A stretch of DNA of 64,000 nt from Carex sylvatica (Eukaryota; Streptophyta; Magnoliopsida; Poales; Cyperaceae). Shown here in pieces: positions 36,264 through 48,614 of the stretch (position 1 is the first letter of the stretch; each line of letters opens with the position of its first letter). Under the pieces are notes generated by a model that was given only the letters and a program-made list of their open reading frames with translations, ran no database searches and was not told where the DNA came from. Where the stretch lies: positions 186,001 through 250,000 of the forward strand of contig CAXKVR010000188.1 in NCBI GenBank assembly GCA_964058845.1, given 5' to 3'. Made by a program: the position numbers and the translations under genes.

Positions 36264-36722
36264 AATATATATATATATATATATATAGAGACAGAGAGAG
36301 AGAGATAGGCTAATATACAATCGATTGTTCCTAGCCTCCTGTGCAACCAAGTCGTTTTTCAATTTTTAAAGTCCAAATGATCGATCCAAACCGTTAGATG
36401 TCATCTCCATATTAAAATGTGCTAGGAGACCAAATTTTACATTTTTTGGAATTTGTTTACTATTTATTAAGCCACTTTGAAAATCGCTGATCCAACGGTA
36501 GCTTCTGATTTTTACTGTTTGGTAAGCCACCGTTGGATCAGCAATTTTCAAAGTGGCTTAATAAATAGTAAATAAATTCCAAAAAATGTAAAATTTGGTC
36601 TCCTAGCACATTTTAATATGGAGATGACATCTAATGGTTTGGATCGATCATTTGGACTTTAAAAATCGAAAAACAACTTGATTACACGGAAGGCTAGGAA
36701 CAATCGATTGTATATTAGCCTA

Positions 36723-36759
<37 letters not shown>

Positions 36760-36762
36760 TCG
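36264..36762. mobile_element. Palindromic MITE f
   Basis: Bounded by (TA)n and GA-rich tracts on the left and (TC)n(TA)n on the right. The tip is AGGCTAATATACAATCGATT and its complement. The inner arms share TTGGAATTTGTTTACTATTT and AAAATCGCTGATCCAACGG with MITEs c-e, 12 kb away. The centre is near 36513. Confidence 0.85.
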
Positions 36763-37388
36763 CGTCTATTATTACTATAATTGGTATTGGCATCTCTTAT
36801 TTTATTTTTCAGATACCAAAGTACTTTTCATACACTTTCCGAAATTGATATAGCAAATTAATTAAGTGTCGAATTGATATACGAAAAGAGAATAAATTGT
36901 TTCCAAGAAAGACAAAGGAAGGCTCAATCATGAGTCCATGGCATGCGGAAATGAATTAGCACTTACATGATGTGTGTCGTACCTATTGATTGGCATCATG
37001 TTAGGTACATGATAATTACATATTCTGTCTCTCTTTTATTTACCACGTGTTGTGTTGCACTTGTACCATAAAATAAAAAAAAAGGGTTCAACTAAGTAAC
37101 AATTAATGCAAATTTGACAGCAGAATTGACAAAGGAACCGGTTGCATGCATTTGAACGAATCATTGATATCTCCAGGTCGCAATCGGATGAATTCGGTTC
37201 AAATTTTTGGATTACATTTATTTTGTATTTTGGATTATACCGGATTTAGATTGTTTTTAGGTGCCGATTTGAAATAGCAATTTTTAGGTTATTCCGATTC
37301 GGACCCTTTTGGTTCTCAAGATATTAATTACTTAGCTGAAATTTGGGTTCAATCAATTGGTGGGGGTTCAAAAATCGAGTAATTGTCA
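36763..37388. other. Intergenic DNA
   Basis: No gene or repeat end recognised. It includes a purine-rich tract near 37076-37085 and some GGATTCGG-like phrases that may be old repeat sequence. Confidence 0.45.
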
Positions 37389-37396
37389 ATTTAGGG

Positions 37397-37828
37397 CTAT
37401 GGTGTCAACGGTTATTATATTATTTTTATATCCGTATAACTTATGATAACGAAAAAAAAATTTATTTTTATTCGTGTTTTCGAATACAATGTGGATCAAG
37501 TAAACGAATAAAAAAGTGTTATTGATATTTCGATTTATATTTCTGATAAAATATTTTTCAAAACAACAAAATAATAATAATGAATACAACTAATTTGTAT
37601 CATGAAAATTTAATAAAATACAAAAGTTTATTGTATCATGTATTATCTTCATACAAATATATATCTATATATATAGTTTTATTTTTAAAAATTATCTTAT
37701 ATGAAAACGGGTAAGGTAACAAATTACCCGTACCCAATAAGTTGACGATTTTTTTTTTTATCCTTATCCGTATTTTCGGATACGATATAAGTCGGATAAA
37801 CGGATAAAAGGGTGCCATTGACACACCT
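37397..37828. mobile_element. Non-autonomous hAT element
   Basis: 432 bp flanked by a perfect 8-bp duplication ATTTAGGG (37389-37396 and 37829-37836), diagnostic of the hAT superfamily. The ends CTATGGTGTCAACGG and (inverted) AGGTGTGTCAATGGC are imperfect inverted repeats around GTGTCAA. The subterminal regions carry inverted CGTATAA/CGGATAAACG-type segments. No transposase. Confidence 0.85.
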
Positions 37829-37836
37829 ATTTAGGG

Positions 37837-40009
37837 CCTAATTTTTGTCGATATATTTTATTAAACTTAATTTTTTGATGTTATATAATATTATATATTA
37901 TTTTTCCAATACATCAAGTTTTGGTTGGATGATTAATATTCATTTGACCGGATGATTGTGTTATGTTATTAAGGTTTATTAAAATTAAATTATAATGTTG
38001 TAAAAGTAGTTTTATTATAATTTTTATTTATTAGTGAACATTTTTACCTTAAGGTTTATTAAAAAAAACTAGGTCATATTATTAGGCCCAGTTTGTTTTC
38101 ACTAAAGAGAAGGTCAATATGGTCAAAATAGGCCCAAGATAATCAAGTTATACCTCATTTTTATACAGCCCAGAATGTGTAAATCAGCTTCTTCTTCTTT
38201 TTTGTTCTTCATTTGTATGAAGCATTTTCTTTTGCTATTATGAAGATTGCAAACATAGTGATCTGTCATTGATTAAATTTAGTTAGCATTAAATCCAGTA
38301 TATCTAAAATTCAATATTTTCCAATTTGAAAGAATCGGATACAAAAAGAAAACAAACATGATAACCATGAATAATATCACGAAATTAAGCACCGTAACGC
38401 AAATATGCAAATTCTAAGTAAATCCGAAATTTATTTGCTTATCTTTTGTTTAGTCCCACAAGTGGCATTTCAGGAGATACACTATGCAAAATGGATATAA
38501 GAAATCGGTCAAGGCTAGTCTAGAAACTCATCTCTTTGTAATAATGATAGTTCAAGCAAATGAGAAATGACCAGTGGCTCCAGTCTTCAAATTTTTATTT
38601 TTTATTTATATCTCTCTGCTAAAAGACTTTTCAAATTAGATTAGTATCCTACTTTTTCTTCAAATAATTAAGGTTACATCTCACCTCCTCAGGACCTCAG
38701 GTCAATTTGATTAAACTTTTTAATAAGAAAAAAAAAATACATGATTCGGTATTTAAACTCTTGTTTTTTCTTGTTTTTTGTCTTGAGTTCTTTAGATTGA
38801 AAGAATTGCTATATATAGCAGATTATAATTCAAAAGTTCTTTAATAAGTAAGTTTGGTCAAATTAATAACTGCACAACCTAAAATGAGAAAAAAGAAAAG
38901 GAAAAAGAAAGAAGTTATGAGTAGAGAAATATGTAGATGTGATGTGACCACTTGGCACTGGTGAACAAACTTTTCTAATGCGGATGGACCTCTGAAAACA
39001 GATACCAGTACTGAGAAATGGACACCTGATTTCAATAGTCAAACAAAGGAAATGTCCTTGATAAAAATTCAAAAATTTCACCTTGTTCCAGTGTCTTTAG
39101 TCTTTACTGAGAAAGTCCAGATATTTTTAGCATTGTGGTATTAGCTGCTGCAAACTGAGCAACATAGATGTTTCTACTGGCCCATAAACTGTTTTGATCC
39201 AATTCAATTCAATGAGCATTTGACTGTCAGACAGCAATTTTCTTTATTCTTCTTTTGGAAGAATCACTTTTTTGTTGTTGTGAACATTGCAAATATTCAA
39301 TCGACAAAATATATAAAGGTTATGTGCAATAAAGCAATAAATGATAGTGATCTGTCATTGTTTAAAGTTAATTGGACATCAATCATTCAACGAAACAGTT
39401 CAATATTTATTACAAACTAGCTGCAGCGTTTGGATACAAACCTTATCAATTTAGCACAAATTTTGATAAAATTGTGTCCCACAGGCGCTATGCTGCATGG
39501 TGCAGTACAGCAGAGGATCTGAACTCATTCTTCTTTTTTCATGCTTATTCTTCTTTTTCAGTAAGATTTGAGAATCATAATTGACCAAGAACTAAAGTTG
39601 ATTGGCAAAAATATTTTTTTGAGGGTTAGTCGGCAAAATGCCGAAAACAAATATATTGATAAGAAAAATATTTACAAAGTTTTTAAGTACAAATCACCTC
39701 TCTTAATTACAAAATTGCCACTTATTCATATTATTGGCAAAATTGATTGGCAAAAATGTTAGCATCAGTGTAAAAATTGCCACTTATTCATTAAAAATTT
39801 GTAACATATATACAAATCGGTTGTACAAAATGGAACCTCTCTCGTAAGATGTACTTGTATTTGGTTGTGAATGGTACATAGAATGAACAGATCATAACTT
39901 GCCGTGGACAAACTAAAGAGCACCAAAACCATCCCTGTGTAGAAACCAGATAACGAGATGAGATGAGATACATGTACAAATTGAAGATTGAAAAAAAAGG
40001 TGGGAGAAG
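37837..40009. other. Intergenic DNA downstream of the twin-LOV gene
   Basis: About 2.2 kb with no supported coding region. Open frames here are short and lack homology that I recognise. The last few hundred bases before 40010 probably contain the twin-LOV 3' UTR. Confidence 0.5.
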
Positions 40010-42632
40010 CTATCTAGAAGGGCCCGCACAAGAAAAGGATATGCTCCTAACTGCAACCTTAACTGCACCGACAGTTCCGAATTGCCACATCTCGGGACTA
40101 ATCCCGTTTAATTCTCCTTGGGATGCTTCATCTAATATTGCTCCTATATAGTATGCAATCTGCTCCTAATAAATTTCTTATTAGAGATTTAAAATCTCAG
40201 AATATAAGTTCGATTAAAGTTTGAATCAGTATTAGCTTGAGCTCTAACCTTTCCAGTTGAATTTCGTACAGGTGATATGTGAAATAGATTCCAGAAGGAG
40301 CTTCCATCCTTCCTGAGAGAATAAAATTTTAACAGTAAGACGAAAAATATAAAATGTTTAATATCAAGAAAAATTCAAACAAGGAGATAGGCACCTGTAA
40401 TTCAATAATCGCACTGTACAAGATTTCTCAGCACCAATACTCTTATTAATCTGCTTTAATAAAAAAAAATAGTGTGTAAATTTGAATTGTTTAACAAAAG
40501 AATAGATAAAGAAGTATCCCACATTTCACTCAAGCGAACTCCACCCTAAATATACATCAATCTTTTTCAGTATGCCAAAAGATGCATACTTAAAAGTTAA
40601 AAAAAAAGGGGAAATAACATAGCTTAAACCACTAGGCAAGCCAATGAGATTAGAACCATACTGACAATTAAACCTTTGATTTGTGTGGAATGTACCTGTT
40701 GCAAAGCTTTTGAACAAGTGCCAGGTCCATTTAGAAATTTAGAGTTACGCCCCAAGACTTCACATCTCGAATAGCCTGTGCCGTGGTCAAAAAAATTGAT
40801 AAAACATTGCAACATGAGAAATGGCATATAACTATTATTCCAGAAAAAGAAAGGACACCATTAATATTTCAGGAAACTTCAAAACTTTAAATAATAATAA
40901 CAGGTTGACATCCTCTTTTCCCTTGTTTTAGCTTATGCAAAATTAGAAACAATTAGGTATATCAAGAAAAACAGTTTAGAAGCAAATACACGATCTTCAG
41001 GTAAATCTAAAAACAAACAATAATGGCATATAATAATATACAAACATGTAAAGCATAAAAGATAAGTATAAATTTACCAGTTAAACTCAAAAATGCATCA
41101 CTAGCATAGACAATAGGCATGCCAGGTAAATGTGGGTCAGACCTACAACTCATATAAGTTTTGCCAAATCAGTCCCAATCACAAGAAACACTTTTATTAA
41201 AATAAATTGAACTCAGAAATGAGGTGAATTGGGGCAATTGAGCACTACTTGCGCAATTAAGTCTCAAATTGAAGCATATTTGGAATTGCAATTCAGCAAC
41301 TAAACCAATTTAAAAGAACCAAGTACTTTACTGAGCAATTAAGGATTATTCAAATTGAAGCAGCAATCCGAGGCACAGACCTAAACTTATCCAATACGTC
41401 AAAATGACAACAAAGGTTCCAGTTTGGGTCGTACAAGTAGTGGCAAAAAACTTATTTGTTACAAGCAAATAGAACTTTGAGGGAAAACTCACAATAAAAA
41501 GCTCTTATTAATTCCACCAAGAGAGAGTTTCAAGCACGAGCTAAGGGCAGGGATGGTGCGGGGTCCGCAACATTGCTTGGTACCAACCACCAAACCAGTA
41601 AGCTTACTGTACCGATTAAGAGCCGATATGATATTATTGGCCGCATTTAATGCTGTCTCCTTCTCCCATTCACCAGCTATGCATGATTCACCACCCTCTG
41701 ACACTGTATCAGTCAACTAGCAAGAATGCTTTTTTTACCATCTTGTTTTTTTAGTTCTCCAATCAAACAATACTTTCGAAGAAAAAAAGCTAAATATTTT
41801 ACATCAGGTAGGCCTTTCATCCATCTCAGTTATGATTTTTTTACAAGATTCAATCAAAGTCATTGTATGCCAATTACTAGTTAATGCCTCCAATTGAATC
41901 CGATGAAATGATTTTTAACCATAAGTCCCAAAATTCATATAGAAAACTACAATTGTTTGGATCACAAGTTACAACCAATAAGTATGGTTCCAGTTAATTC
42001 AAAGTATTTCCTATACCAGTCCTGAATTATACATAATCATAATCCAGATATCACAGTTTTTACTTAATTATGCATGACAAACAATTTACTAAAAGAAGAA
42101 CAAACCATAAATGGAACTGACCTTTATTACACACATTATCAAACAGCTTCTGAGCAGGTGCATCACACCCCATTCTCACCTCATCTCTGCAACCCCTCAA
42201 CAAAGCCCTGCTACACGTACCGTGTCGGGTCCCGGGCCGCTTCACAATGGGCACTTGGACCGCAAAGAAGTGCACCACAGTCCCATCCACTTGCTCAAAC
42301 ACCGGGCTCATATGAAACAACACCTGGTGCGGTGTACCATCCTTCCGATAGTTTACCAACATAATCTGGACCGTGGATTGCGTTCTGACAGCCTCGCGGA
42401 TCTGAGAAACGGATCCACGATCCGTTTCAGGGCCTTGAAACAGCCGTGGGTTCTTGCCAAGGATTTCTGACTGAGCATAGCCTGATATGGAGAGAAACGA
42501 TTGGCTAGCAAACACTATCGGGTGACCAGATATTGCAGGGTCCGTTATAAGAAAGCAATCCGATAACTCGTTAAGAGCTTCGAGTACCCAATCAGAGTAG
42601 CGGGAGGTGAGCGATAGCTGGAAACTGTCCAT
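40010..42632 (-). CDS. TLP1: TWIN LOV protein (TLP1/PLP-like), seven exons
   Basis: Two-LOV-domain protein of 378 aa with no other recognised domain. Arabidopsis PLP/TLP1 proteins are reported to interact with other regulators in a blue-light-dependent way. Exons on the minus strand: 42632-42135, 41716-41493, 41142-41078, 40775-40696, 40450-40395, 40312-40249, 40159-40010. All have GT-AG borders and compatible phases. LOV1 (about residues 15-130) reads GKNPRLFQGPETD: the photoactive Cys is Pro62. Lack of Cys in LOV1 agrees with my recollection of the Arabidopsis protein. LOV2 (about 240-350) reads GYSRCEVLGRNSKFLNG: the Cys position is Ser274 (codon TCT, complement of 40741-40743), which is unusual because LOV2 normally keeps NCRFL. 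LNYRKDGSSFWNL and HISPVRNSTGK are intact. Length is close to the family's roughly 400 aa. Confidence 0.92.
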
Positions 42633-43570
42633 TGTCGCAACAGGATGATGCGATGAAGGTGAATAAGGGAGGATAGAAATGAAGTGTGCATGGAGAGAGA
42701 GCTGGAAAGAGGGATTTCTAGGGAGTAAAAGTGGTTGACTAATTGAGTTAGATTTATTATTATTTTATTAAATTGGTGGATATTGGAAAACAACAGAATG
42801 GAATGGAGGTGGAAACTGTGGGAAGGAAAAGGAAGCCAATTGATTGAAGTTGTGTGGCAATTTGGCAGCGAATTAGAGAATGCGACGTCGGCAGAGTTGA
42901 GAGGTAGAGAGAGAGAAGAGGTAAGAGTGGTATTTTGTTTATTTCTTTTGTTTTTTCAATATATTAAGACGAAATAATAGATAGCTATGGGAAACAGACA
43001 AAACAACTGACATTTGATCGAAAACAAAACAGACAACTGACACGACAGAGCTTAGGATTGAACAGTTTTACTGGCTGGAGCTGGAGCATTTGGAGTAAGT
43101 GGACCGTGAATGTACGGTCCTTTCTTTATATAAAAGAATAACCTTCATCCCTCTTCTATATTTTATTTATTTATTAAAATCCTTAGAAACTCACACAATA
43201 CACTCTCACGATTCAAATTTACGTTCTCCGTAAGAGAATGGATGCCTTATCCAACCCATGTTCACCCCTCTTCTATTGATAAAAATAATATATTCATTCT
43301 CATCATTTAATTTATACTTTTGTTTTCAAAATCAAATTAATATATTTCTTGACTTATCAAATTCATCTTAGCAAAACTAAAGTTTCAGAACACTCGATAA
43401 ATTTTGAATGCTCGTGGCAGCACACGATATACTCCGGATGCATTCAAGATGGAGCGCCCATAGGTTGATCAGTTGATGGATTAAGAAATTTCGTGTTTAG
43501 CGATTAAAACAACTGTAAAATAATGCACTAAAATCAAACTGGGTTCTTTTGGATCCATTACTTCTCATCC
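42633..43570. other. Upstream region of the twin-LOV gene
   Basis: Contains the presumed promoter and 5' UTR. A GAGAGAGA-rich stretch is near 42901-42918. No other gene was seen. Confidence 0.5.
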
Positions 43571-43887
43571 TATACACGAAATGAATTATTCGGATTCAGT
43601 TCAGTAAGATCAGAAATTCGTGATTTAAAAATAATTCGTATATAATTTAAAAATTATTCAAAATTATTCGAATCAGAAATCTCAATTTTGCAAGAGAAAT
43701 TGAGAGAGCAAAAATAAAAAATGTTCTAAGAAAAATTTGAAAAAAATTCGTAAAATGCACAAGTTATTCAAATTTAATTCGGTCAAAGTTCGGTCAACCA
43801 AATAATTATGCGTTCAGTTTGACATCACCAAAATAAATTAATTATTCGAATTTAATTCAAATTTAATTTTCGAATCTTGTTACTATG
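43571..43887. mobile_element. MITE with CATAGTGACAAG-type ends, copy 2
   Basis: A diverged copy of 35741-36015. It shares ATGAATTATTCGGATTCAG, the GAAATCTCAATTTTGCAAGA segment and the end CTTGTTACTATGG. The left terminus is decayed. Confidence 0.6.
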
Positions 43888-44301
43888 GTAATAAGTTTCA
43901 GCACACCCTTAATGACAACCCGTTATATGGTTATTCGATTAATTGGTTGCCACAGGAAGATAAAAGACAACGCTTACGCAGGGATTGGTCATCGGATAAG
44001 AATAAAAAGAATTGAGTGTACATAACATCTGATCAACACTAATAAAGATCCTGTAAATTTTAGATATTTTTTTCCACCAGTTGACATCATCCACAAAAAG
44101 TCAAATAGTCTTATTAATCTAATCTATGTTCGTTAAAATTTTAAAAAATATCCACGTTCTCGTCACAAGATTTCAAAATTTCCCAATATTGAAGTGGAAA
44201 TTTTGAAATATATTGGATTGTGACAAAATTCATATTAAATATTAAAATTCTGAACGTGAACAGCTTGTTGTTTGGAGCTGAGAATGTGGAGGACCGGGAA
44301 G
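43888..44301. other. Intergenic DNA
   Basis: AT-rich. No gene, RNA or element end recognised. Confidence 0.45.
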
Positions 44302-44531
44302 GGAATGGGTATCCTTTGCATTAACTCAAAAGAGAATTTTTTGAGTTAATGAATTTCAACCGTCTAATTTTAAATTGAGTCAATTTAATTTCTATGATTT
44401 CTATCTATACATAGGAAGTCTTTCAATATTAGTGCAAATTTAATTTACATGAATTTTAAAACAGATCGAATGCCTGAGATGCATTAACTCAAAAGATTTT
44501 CTTTTCAATTAATGCAGAGGATATGAATTCC
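44302..44531. mobile_element. 230-bp MITE with ~50-bp inverted ends
   Basis: The left end (44302-44352) and inverted right end (about 44481-44531) share TATCCTYTGCATTAA and TTTTGAGTTAATG blocks. Each end is itself a small hairpin (TTAACTCAAAAG against CTTTTGAGTTAA-type). It lies eight bases from the target duplication of the 7.7-kb hAT element. Confidence 0.65.
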
Positions 44532-44725
44532 GGGGAAGGTGGGTGCTAGAGTTTTGCTTTTACCCGCCCGGGTCGGACCCAACCCGTACCCGCCCGTGCC
44601 CGTTACCCGGGTTACCCGTGCCCGAGCCCGGGTATGGGTCGGGTAAACGGGTAGACGGGTACGGGTAAAAAACGGGTAGGGTACGATTATTTGGTTCAAA
44701 ACCCGACCAAACCCGGTCCGATTTA

Positions 44726-44931
44726 AGCCCGACCCGACCCGACCCGACCCGACCTACCCGACCCGGACCCGGACCCGACCCCGACCCGACCCGTCCCGAC
44801 CCGACCCGACCCGACATGACCCGACCCGACCCGGACCCGACCCGACCCGACCCGACCCGACATGACCCGACCCGACCCGGACCGGACCGGACCCGACCCG
44901 AACCCGATCTGACCCGACCCGACCCGTTGAA
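44726..44931. repeat. (CCCGA)n subterminal array
   Basis: About 40 units of CCCGA/CCGGA. The minus strand reads GGGTCGGGTCGGGTCGGGT, which meets the formal G-quadruplex pattern. Subterminal repeats are where hAT transposases bind in studied elements such as Ac. The Arg/Gly-rich and Asp/Pro-rich open frames across it are artefacts. Confidence 0.9.
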
Positions 44932-45496
44932 TTCAAATTTTTTTGAATTCAATTCCCGCCGGTTCAACCGGGCCCGGACCGGTCTAATCAAACCCGACCG
45001 ACCGGACCCACCCGAGTCAACTCAGGCTCAGCCGTTTTTTTTTTTTTTTTTTTTTTTTTTTTGTTTCAAATTTTATTCCCTCCCAATATTTTCTTTAAAT
45101 ACCCCATCTTCCTCACCAAAAATTCACACTCTCATTCTCTCATCTCTCATTCTCTCAATCTCAATTCTCCAATTTAATTATTCACTATTTTTTAATTTAT
45201 TGTTTAAAAAAATATATAATTGTAAATTTAATTCATTACACAAATCCGCAAACGGAATTACAAAGTTCGTCACCTCCCGCAAAATTTTTTCGCGAGATTT
45301 AAAGGTAACATTTATTTCATTTTAGATTAATTTATTTTTGTAGAGTACATTTAGTTTATGCTTGATTTATTGAATATTAAGTAATTAGATTTGTCATTTG
45401 TTAGGTTTGTTAAATTTATTAAGTAATTAGATTTGTTAGATTTATTGAATATGTTAGATTTATTGAATATGTTAGATTTATTTAGTTTATGTTAGA

Positions 45497-47115
45497 TTTG
45501 AATATGTCAAATAATTATATTTGTTTTTAATTTCTGTTTTTGAAATTCTGTTTTTTAATTTCTGTTTTTTAAATTCTGTTTTTTAATTTCTGTTTTTTAA
45601 TTTCTGTTTTTTAATTTCTGTTTTTAAATTTTCTGTTTTTTAAAATAGATTAGTTTTATAGATTTGAATATGTGAAGTGATTATATTTGTTTTGAATAGG
45701 TTAGATTTATTTTTCAAAATTCGAATTTATTTTTAATAGGTCTTTTAAAATAGGTTAGTTTAATTTCTGTTTTTTATTTTCTGTTTTTTTATTTCTGTTT
45801 TTTAATTTTCTGTTTTTTAAAATAGGTTAGTTTTATAGATTTGAATATGTGGAGTGATTATATTTATTTTGAATAGGTTAGATTTATTTTTCATAGATCT
45901 TTTAAAATAGGTTAGTTTAATTTCTGTTTTTTAAATTCTGTTTTTTAATTTCTGTTTTTTAATTTCTGTTTTTAAATTTCTGTTTTTAAATTTTCTGTTT
46001 TTTAAAATAGATTAGTTTTATAGATTTGAATATGTGAAGTGATTATATTTATTTTGAATAGGTTAGATTTATTTTTCATAGATCTTTTAAAATAGGTTAG
46101 TTTAATTTCTGTTTTTTAAATTCTGTTTTTTAATTTCTGTTTTTTAATTTCTGTTTTTAAATTTCTGTTTTTAAATTTTCTGTTTTTTAAAATAGATTAG
46201 TTTTATAGATTTGAATATGTGAAGTGATTATATTTATTTTGAATAGGTTAGATTTATTTTTCATAGATCTTTTAAAATAGGTTAGTTTAATTTCTGTTTT
46301 TTAAATTCTGTTTTTTAATTTCTGTTTTTTAATTTCTGTTTTTAAATTTTCTGTTTTTTAAAATAGATTAGTTTTATAGATTTGAATATGTGGAGTGATT
46401 ATATTTGTTTTGAATAGATTAGATTTATTTTTCAAAATTCGGATTTAATTTTAATAGGTTTTTTAAAATAGGTTAGTTTTATAGATTTGAATATGTGAAG
46501 TGATTATATTTATTTTGAATAGGTTAGATTTATTTTTCATAGATCTTTTAAAATAGGTTAGTTTAATTTCTGTTTTTTAAATTCTGTTTTTTAATTTCTG
46601 TTTTTAAATTTCTGTTTTTAAATTTTCTGTTTTTTAAAATAGATTAGTTTTATAGATTTGAATATGTGGAGTGATTATATTTGTTTTGAATAGATTAGAT
46701 TTATTTTTCAAAATTCGGATTTAATTTTAATAGGTTTTTTAAAATAGGTTAGTTTTATAGATTTGAATATGTGAAGTGATTATATTTATTTTGAATAGGT
46801 TAGATTTATTTTTCATAGATCTTTTAAAATAGGTTAGTTTAATTTCTGTTTTTTAAATTCTGTTTTTTAATTTCTGTTTTTAAATTTCTGTTTTTAAATT
46901 TTCTGTTTTTTAAAATAGATTAGTTTTATAGATTTGAATATGTGGAGTGATTATATTTGTTTTGAATAGATTAGATTTATTTTTCAAAATTCGGATTTAA
47001 TTTTAATAGGTTTTTTAAAATAGGTTAGTTTTATAGATTTGAATATGTGAAGTGATTATATTTATTTTGAATAGGTTAGATTTATTTTTCATAGATCTTT
47101 TAAAAAAGGTTAGTT
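45497..47115. repeat. Higher-order tandem repeat inside the hAT element
   Basis: Ten copies of a GATTTGAATATGTGRAGTGA segment (near 45661, 45839, 46024, 46208, 46380, 46476, 46654, 46759, 46934, 47037) alternate with AATAGGTTAGATTTATTTTT and runs of TTTCTGTTTTTTA. Spacing is about 175-185 bp, with some at about 95-105 bp. It lies between a possible leader splice donor (AAAG|GTAACA at about 45303) and the transposase ATG. Confidence 0.9.
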
Positions 47116-48508
47116 TAATTTCTGTTTTTTAAATTCTGTTTTTTAATTTCTGTTTTTTAATTCTGTTTTTTTATTTCTGTTTTTTATTTCTGTTTTTTTA
47201 TTTCTGTTTTTTTATTTCTGTTTTTTATTTCTGTTTTTTAATTTCTGTTTTTTAATTTCTGTTTTTTATTTTCTGTTTTTTTATTTCTGTTTTTTATTTC
47301 TGTTTTTTAATTTCTGTTTTTTTATTTCTGTTTTTAAATTTCTGTTTTTTATTTTCTGTTTTTTTATTTCTGTTTTTTATTTTCTGTTTTTTTATTTCTG
47401 TTTTTTATTTCTGTTTTTTAATTTCTGTTTTTTATTTTCTGTTTTTTTATTTCTGTTTATTATTTCTGTTTTTTTATTTCTGTTTTTTATTTCTGTTTTT
47501 TAATTTCTGTTTTTTAATTTCTGTTTTTTATTTTCTGTTTTTTTATTTCTGTTTTTTATTTCTGTTTTTTAATTTCTGTTTTTTAATTTCTGTTTTTAAT
47601 TTCTGTTTTTTATTTCTGTTTTTTTATTTCTGTTTTTTTATTTCTGTTTTTTATTTCTGTTTTTTAATTTCTGTTTTTTAATTTCTGTTTTTTATTTTCT
47701 GTTTTTTTATTTCTGTTTTTTATTTCTGTTTTTTAATTTCTGTTTTTTTATTTCTGTTTTTAAATTTCTGTTTTTTATTTTCTGTTTTTTTATTTCTGTT
47801 TTTTATTTTCTGTTTTTTTATTTCTGTTTTTTATTTCTGTTTTTTAATTTCTGTTTTTTATTTTCTGTTTTTTTATTTCTGTTTTTTATTTCTGTTTTTT
47901 TATTTCTGTTTTTTATTTCTGTTTTTTAATTTCTGTTTTTTAATTTCTGTTTTTTATTTTCTGTTTTTTTATTTCTGTTTTTTATTTCTGTTTTTTAATT
48001 TCTGTTTTTTAATTTCTGTTTTTTATTTCTGTTTTTTATTTCTGTTTTTTTATTTCTGTTTTTTTATTTCTGTTTTTTATTTCTGTTTTTTAATTTCTGT
48101 TTTTTAATTTCTGTTTTTTATTTTCTGTTTTTTTATTTCTGTTTTTTATTTCTGTTTTTTAATTTCTGTTTTTTTATTTCTGTTTTTAAATTTCTGTTTT
48201 TTATTTTCTGTTTTTTTATTTCTGTTTTTTATTTTCTGTTTTTTTATTTCTGTTTTTTATTTCTGTTTTTTAATTTCTGTTTTTTATTTTCTGTTTTTTT
48301 ATTTCTGTTTTTTATTTCTGTTTTTTTATTTCTGTTTTTTATTTCTGTTTTTTAATTTCTGTTTTTTAATTTCTGTTTTTTATTTTCTGTTTTTTTATTT
48401 CTGTTTTTTATTTCTGTTTTTTTATTTCTGTTTTTTTATTTCTGTTTTTTTATTTCTGTTTTTTTATTTCTGTTTTTTTATTTCTGTTTTTTATTTCTGT
48501 TTTTTAAT
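47116..48508. repeat. TTTCTGTTTTTTA short tandem array
   Basis: About 1.4 kb of 12-15-base units alternating TTTCTGTTTTTTA, TTTCTGTTTTTTAA and TTTTCTGTTTTTTTA. Larger blocks of roughly 330-430 bp recur within it. Its reverse complement, CAGAAAAAA, dominates the other flank of the transposon (51780-52010). Confidence 0.93.
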
Positions 48509-48614
48509 TTTCAATGTATGTTAGAATTATTTTGAATAGGTGAAATAATAAGGTTACATTTTTTTTTTAATATGTCAAGTAATTTACATTTATTATTTTG
48601 AATAGGTTTAATAA

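Noticed and set aside
38841..39584. Possible small genes on both strands
   Set aside because: Short AT-rich frames without splice-compatible partners or recognisable domains.
42074..42470. Plus-strand frames of 96-119 codons
   Set aside because: Antisense shadows of exon 1 of the twin-LOV gene.
44560..45325. Open frames rich in Arg-Val-Gly-Ser or Asp-Pro-Thr-Arg
   Set aside because: Translations of the CCCGA subterminal array of the hAT element.
47116..48508. CRISPR-like or satellite array
   Set aside because: Short T-rich units without constant repeats and unique spacers, in a plant genome and within a transposon. It is a simple tandem array.
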